Of a stretch of DNA of 28,528 nucleotides, positions 26,575 to 28,528 are shown one piece after another. The notes beneath the pieces are model-generated. The model worked only from the letters and a program-made list of their open reading frames with translations, was not told where the DNA came from and did not search any database. The position numbers were made by a program, and so were the translations under genes. Source of the DNA: a virus; IMG/VR virus record IMGVR_UViG_3300043429_000647, positions 1 to 28,528 of that record, one strand, 5' to 3'. Every line of letters starts with the position of its first letter. Position 1 is the stretch's first letter.

Positions 26575-27120
26575 ATGGCCGAAAACGAAGACACCCTAAC
26601 GCGTTGCCTGCTCACTGCGTGCGAGACGCTGCGGGCTAACGAGTATTTCACGCCGACCGATGGCAAGCCACGGATTCCGGTGGTGGAGGACGTGAGTGGC
26701 GACATCTTTCAGGCTATTCAGCAGTCTGAAATCCGCGGGATGCTGGTAGCTGTCGGGCTTGATGCCTTCGGGGATGTTGGGAGCGGTGGATGCGTCACTG
26801 GCAGCATTTCAGTCATTGCTAGGGTGCAGGAGATTGTGGGGCAAAACCGCAGCGCTTCCGGAGTCCTAGACAACGCGGCACGGGTCGCCGAGAAGGTCGC
26901 TATGACTCTGGCAAATACAGCATGCTGTAAGGGTAGCGACGGGGCGAAGATGACCGGAGGCTCGTGGAAACTCACAGCCATCGAGCCCGCTCAAGCACTT
27001 GGCACCGATGGCGCACCGATTCCGCAAGGCCGCGCCTACTCTGTCCGCTTGTCAGCGACGAATTTCACGCTAACAGATTTCAACCGCCTAACACATGCGC
27101 CAAAGGCAGGCGCACCCTAA
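26575..27120 (+). CDS. Probable tail terminator/head-tail joining protein
   Basis: A 181-residue protein starting MAENEDTLTRCLLTACETLR, with FQAIQQSEIRGMLVAVGLDA, SISVIARVQEIVGQNRSASG, a central GGSWKLTAIEPAQALGTDGA and RAYSVRLSATNFTL. The alternating alpha/beta pattern and place directly before the probable tail-tube gene fit a tail-completion protein, but no family signature is clear. It starts 3 bp after the preceding stop, in CCTAACGCATG. Confidence 0.55.
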   Translation: MAENEDTLTRCLLTACETLRANEYFTPTDGKPRIPVVEDVSGDIFQAIQQSEIRGMLVAVGLDAFGDVGSGGCVTGSISVIARVQEIVGQNRSASGVLDNAARVAEKVAMTLANTACCKGSDGAKMTGGSWKLTAIEPAQALGTDGAPIPQGRAYSVRLSATNFTLTDFNRLTHAPKAGAP

Positions 27121-27132
27121 CCAATACTATCT

Positions 27133-28404
27133 ATGAGTTGCGACTGCACTGTCATTTCCGGGCCTTGCCTTGTCGGCTGGCAAAACTACTGGACCCGCAC
27201 CAAGGGGGACGTGACCATCACAAAGGAAACCACACTTTCCCCCGTCACCATTGACTCGGCTGGCATCACTGACCAGCGGGTCAACCTTGTCAGGCACACC
27301 GTCAGCTTCACGCCAGCCGGGACGCTGTCAGATATGGCCGTGTTTCTTGATAAGTACGCACTTGGGTCGGTTGGGGTAGTTGAGCCGCAGCCAGGGCAAA
27401 GCCTTTTCAAGTGGGCGACCCTGGCAATCACCGCTTACGCTACTGCTGACGCTGGCGCGGCTACGACCATCACTGTTTCGTCCACTGTTGGCTTTGTGGT
27501 CGGTCAGTACGTGACCATTTCCGGTTCCAACGTCGCCGGGTATAACGGCACATGGCGCATCTCGGCGGTCACTAGCTCAACTCAGCTTAAACTCGCCGTT
27601 GCCTACATCAGCAGCCCGGCAACACCCGGATCGCTTCGCTACTCCGACACGCTGGTTATTCACCCGCTTTTTGAGTCGGGCGGGACGGAGAAAATCATTA
27701 CGTTTCAAAACGTTGCGCTTACGGGTCTGCCTACGCTGACGCTCAACGCGACTGATACAATCATGGGTGCCGTCACCTTTACGGCGATCTACCATCGGAG
27801 CCTAGAGGCGGATGATGCCGCATCGCTGATTGACTATCGCGCTTGGACGGCTCCGACATCAACCCAGCTCGCGTCTTTTGCGCCGGAAAGCATCAAGACC
27901 CTGCCGCCTAGAATTCGCTACGCCACCGTTAACGTTAATGCATGGAACCCGTCTGACCCAGCTCCGGCACCGTGGAAGGAATTTTGCACGGCGAACGGGG
28001 CGACCATCAATCTGAGCCTAAGCACTAACGACCATGTAACGGATTCGTGCGGGTTGGTTGACGTCAAGTTTACAGACCTGGCAGTCACTGTGACGGCTCA
28101 GCCTGTCGGCGAGCTGATGACTGATGAGGAAATCCAGAAGATACTCAACCAGCAAAACAGTGGCGGCAGTTACACCGGACGGCTTCGTGGGCGCAGCATG
28201 AGGGCGGCGACCGCCATGCAGCTTTGGCTTCGCATCGAGGACGACGACGACACCTTGGACTTTAAGCTGCCAAGTGCAGCCGTTTCCGCTGGCGGGTCCG
28301 TCTATGGCATCACATCCATGCGTAATTCTGATCTGACTTGGCAATCGCTGCGCACATACACGGGCGGCGTGCGAAATCGAGTCATTGAGGCCGTTATTCC
28401 ATGA
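27133..28404 (+). CDS. Probable major tail (tube) protein with inserted Ig-like domain
   Basis: A 423-residue, beta-rich protein. It starts MSCDCTVISGPCLVGWQNYW, has VTITKETTLSPVTID and RHTVSFTPAGTL, as in tail-tube proteins. Residues about 95-150 (ATLAITAYATADAGAATTIT, SGSNVAGYNGTWRISAVTSS) look like an inserted Ig-like or fibronectin-like surface domain. The last 120 residues include TDEEIQKILNQQNSGGSYTG and RLRGRSMRAATAMQLWLRIE. Position after a tail-completion candidate supports a tail role. It overlaps the next gene by ATGA. Confidence 0.65.
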   Translation: MSCDCTVISGPCLVGWQNYWTRTKGDVTITKETTLSPVTIDSAGITDQRVNLVRHTVSFTPAGTLSDMAVFLDKYALGSVGVVEPQPGQSLFKWATLAITAYATADAGAATTITVSSTVGFVVGQYVTISGSNVAGYNGTWRISAVTSSTQLKLAVAYISSPATPGSLRYSDTLVIHPLFESGGTEKIITFQNVALTGLPTLTLNATDTIMGAVTFTAIYHRSLEADDAASLIDYRAWTAPTSTQLASFAPESIKTLPPRIRYATVNVNAWNPSDPAPAPWKEFCTANGATINLSLSTNDHVTDSCGLVDVKFTDLAVTVTAQPVGELMTDEEIQKILNQQNSGGSYTGRLRGRSMRAATAMQLWLRIEDDDDTLDFKLPSAAVSAGGSVYGITSMRNSDLTWQSLRTYTGGVRNRVIEAVIP

Positions 28405-28528
28405 CCATTACAGCAGGAGGCATTGCGATAGCTGGGGCCGACTCCGGCAAAGTCGAGGATGAACAGGGGTTTACCCTGTCATTCTCCGACGCCGATTCCG
28501 TTGAGCCTATCATTGGCGCGGACGGTCC
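28401..28528 (+). CDS. N-terminal fragment of a tail-region protein (partial)
   Basis: ATG 28401 overlaps the stop of the tail protein and reads MTITAGGIAIAGADSGKVED, then EQGFTLSFSDADSVEPIIG up to the window edge. Only 42 residues are visible. It begins beta-rich. It probably continues the tail module; the family cannot be named. Confidence 0.6.
   Translation, partial: MTITAGGIAIAGADSGKVEDEQGFTLSFSDADSVEPIIGADG

Noticed and set aside
1-28528. CRISPR array
   Set aside because: No regularly spaced identical repeats; the only regular repeats are the 22-bp iterons, which have no spacers.
1-28528. tRNA genes
   Set aside because: No cloverleaf with a TTCGA-type T loop and 3' CCA context was found by eye; the 12794-12894 fold does not match a tRNA.
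1-28528. Integrase, excisionase or attachment site
   Set aside because: No tyrosine or serine recombinase motifs seen; the lysogenic ability of this phage cannot be judged from this window.

Overview
The window is a stretch of a tailed double-stranded DNA phage or prophage. All convincing genes lie on the + strand, are tightly packed and mostly short. Base composition is GC-rich (roughly 55-60% by eye). No integrase, tRNA, rRNA, CRISPR or transposase is visible. The head genes (small terminase, terminase, DUF935-type portal, protease/scaffold, cement, capsid, DUF1320-type protein) follow the order of Mu-type head modules. The host is not identifiable. Many genes start after an A/C-rich leader with no Shine-Dalgarno sequence, while many overlapping ATGA/GTGA junctions carry GGAGG. 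This fits a Gram-negative host outside the Proteobacteria (a Verrucomicrobiota- or Bacteroidota-like host is only a guess).

Layout: 1-207 is the 3' end of an unidentified gene. 208-375 is an intergenic region with small inverted repeats. 376-7771 is an early region of small proteins plus a RecT-like annealing protein, a PD-(D/E)XK RecE-like exonuclease, a RusA-family resolvase and an SSB-like protein. 7912-10244 is a helicase and DNA methyltransferase pair. 10407-12091 is a replication pair resembling lambda O and P: a winged-helix initiator with 22-bp iterons inside its own gene, then a DnaC-like AAA+ loader. 12157-15405 holds small zinc-ribbon proteins, a MazG-like protein, an M15-peptidase endolysin and small membrane proteins. 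15481-20806 is the packaging module (small terminase, terminase, portal), interrupted by a possible moron and an array of four terminator-like hairpins. 20803-23780 is the head module. 23781-25913 is a large glycine-rich fibre. 25915-28528 starts the tail module, with a probable major tail protein, and runs off the right edge.

How it works together: RecT, exonuclease, SSB and RusA form a recombination set. The initiator and loader should recruit the host helicase to the iterons. The terminase packages DNA through the portal into a capsid assembled on a nested scaffold. The endolysin and small membrane proteins belong to lysis.

The least ordinary signals are: (i) the iteron origin; (ii) two genes (7912 and 10407) whose start codons sit 4-5 bases behind a terminator-like hairpin and a seven-T run; (iii) four hairpins spaced about 100 bp apart at 19031-19356; (iv) a branched-RNA candidate at 12794-12894; (v) a strand-biased excess of the hexamer CCTAAC across the window; (vi) an amber codon where a conserved Trp is expected in a small gene at 3999-4331.
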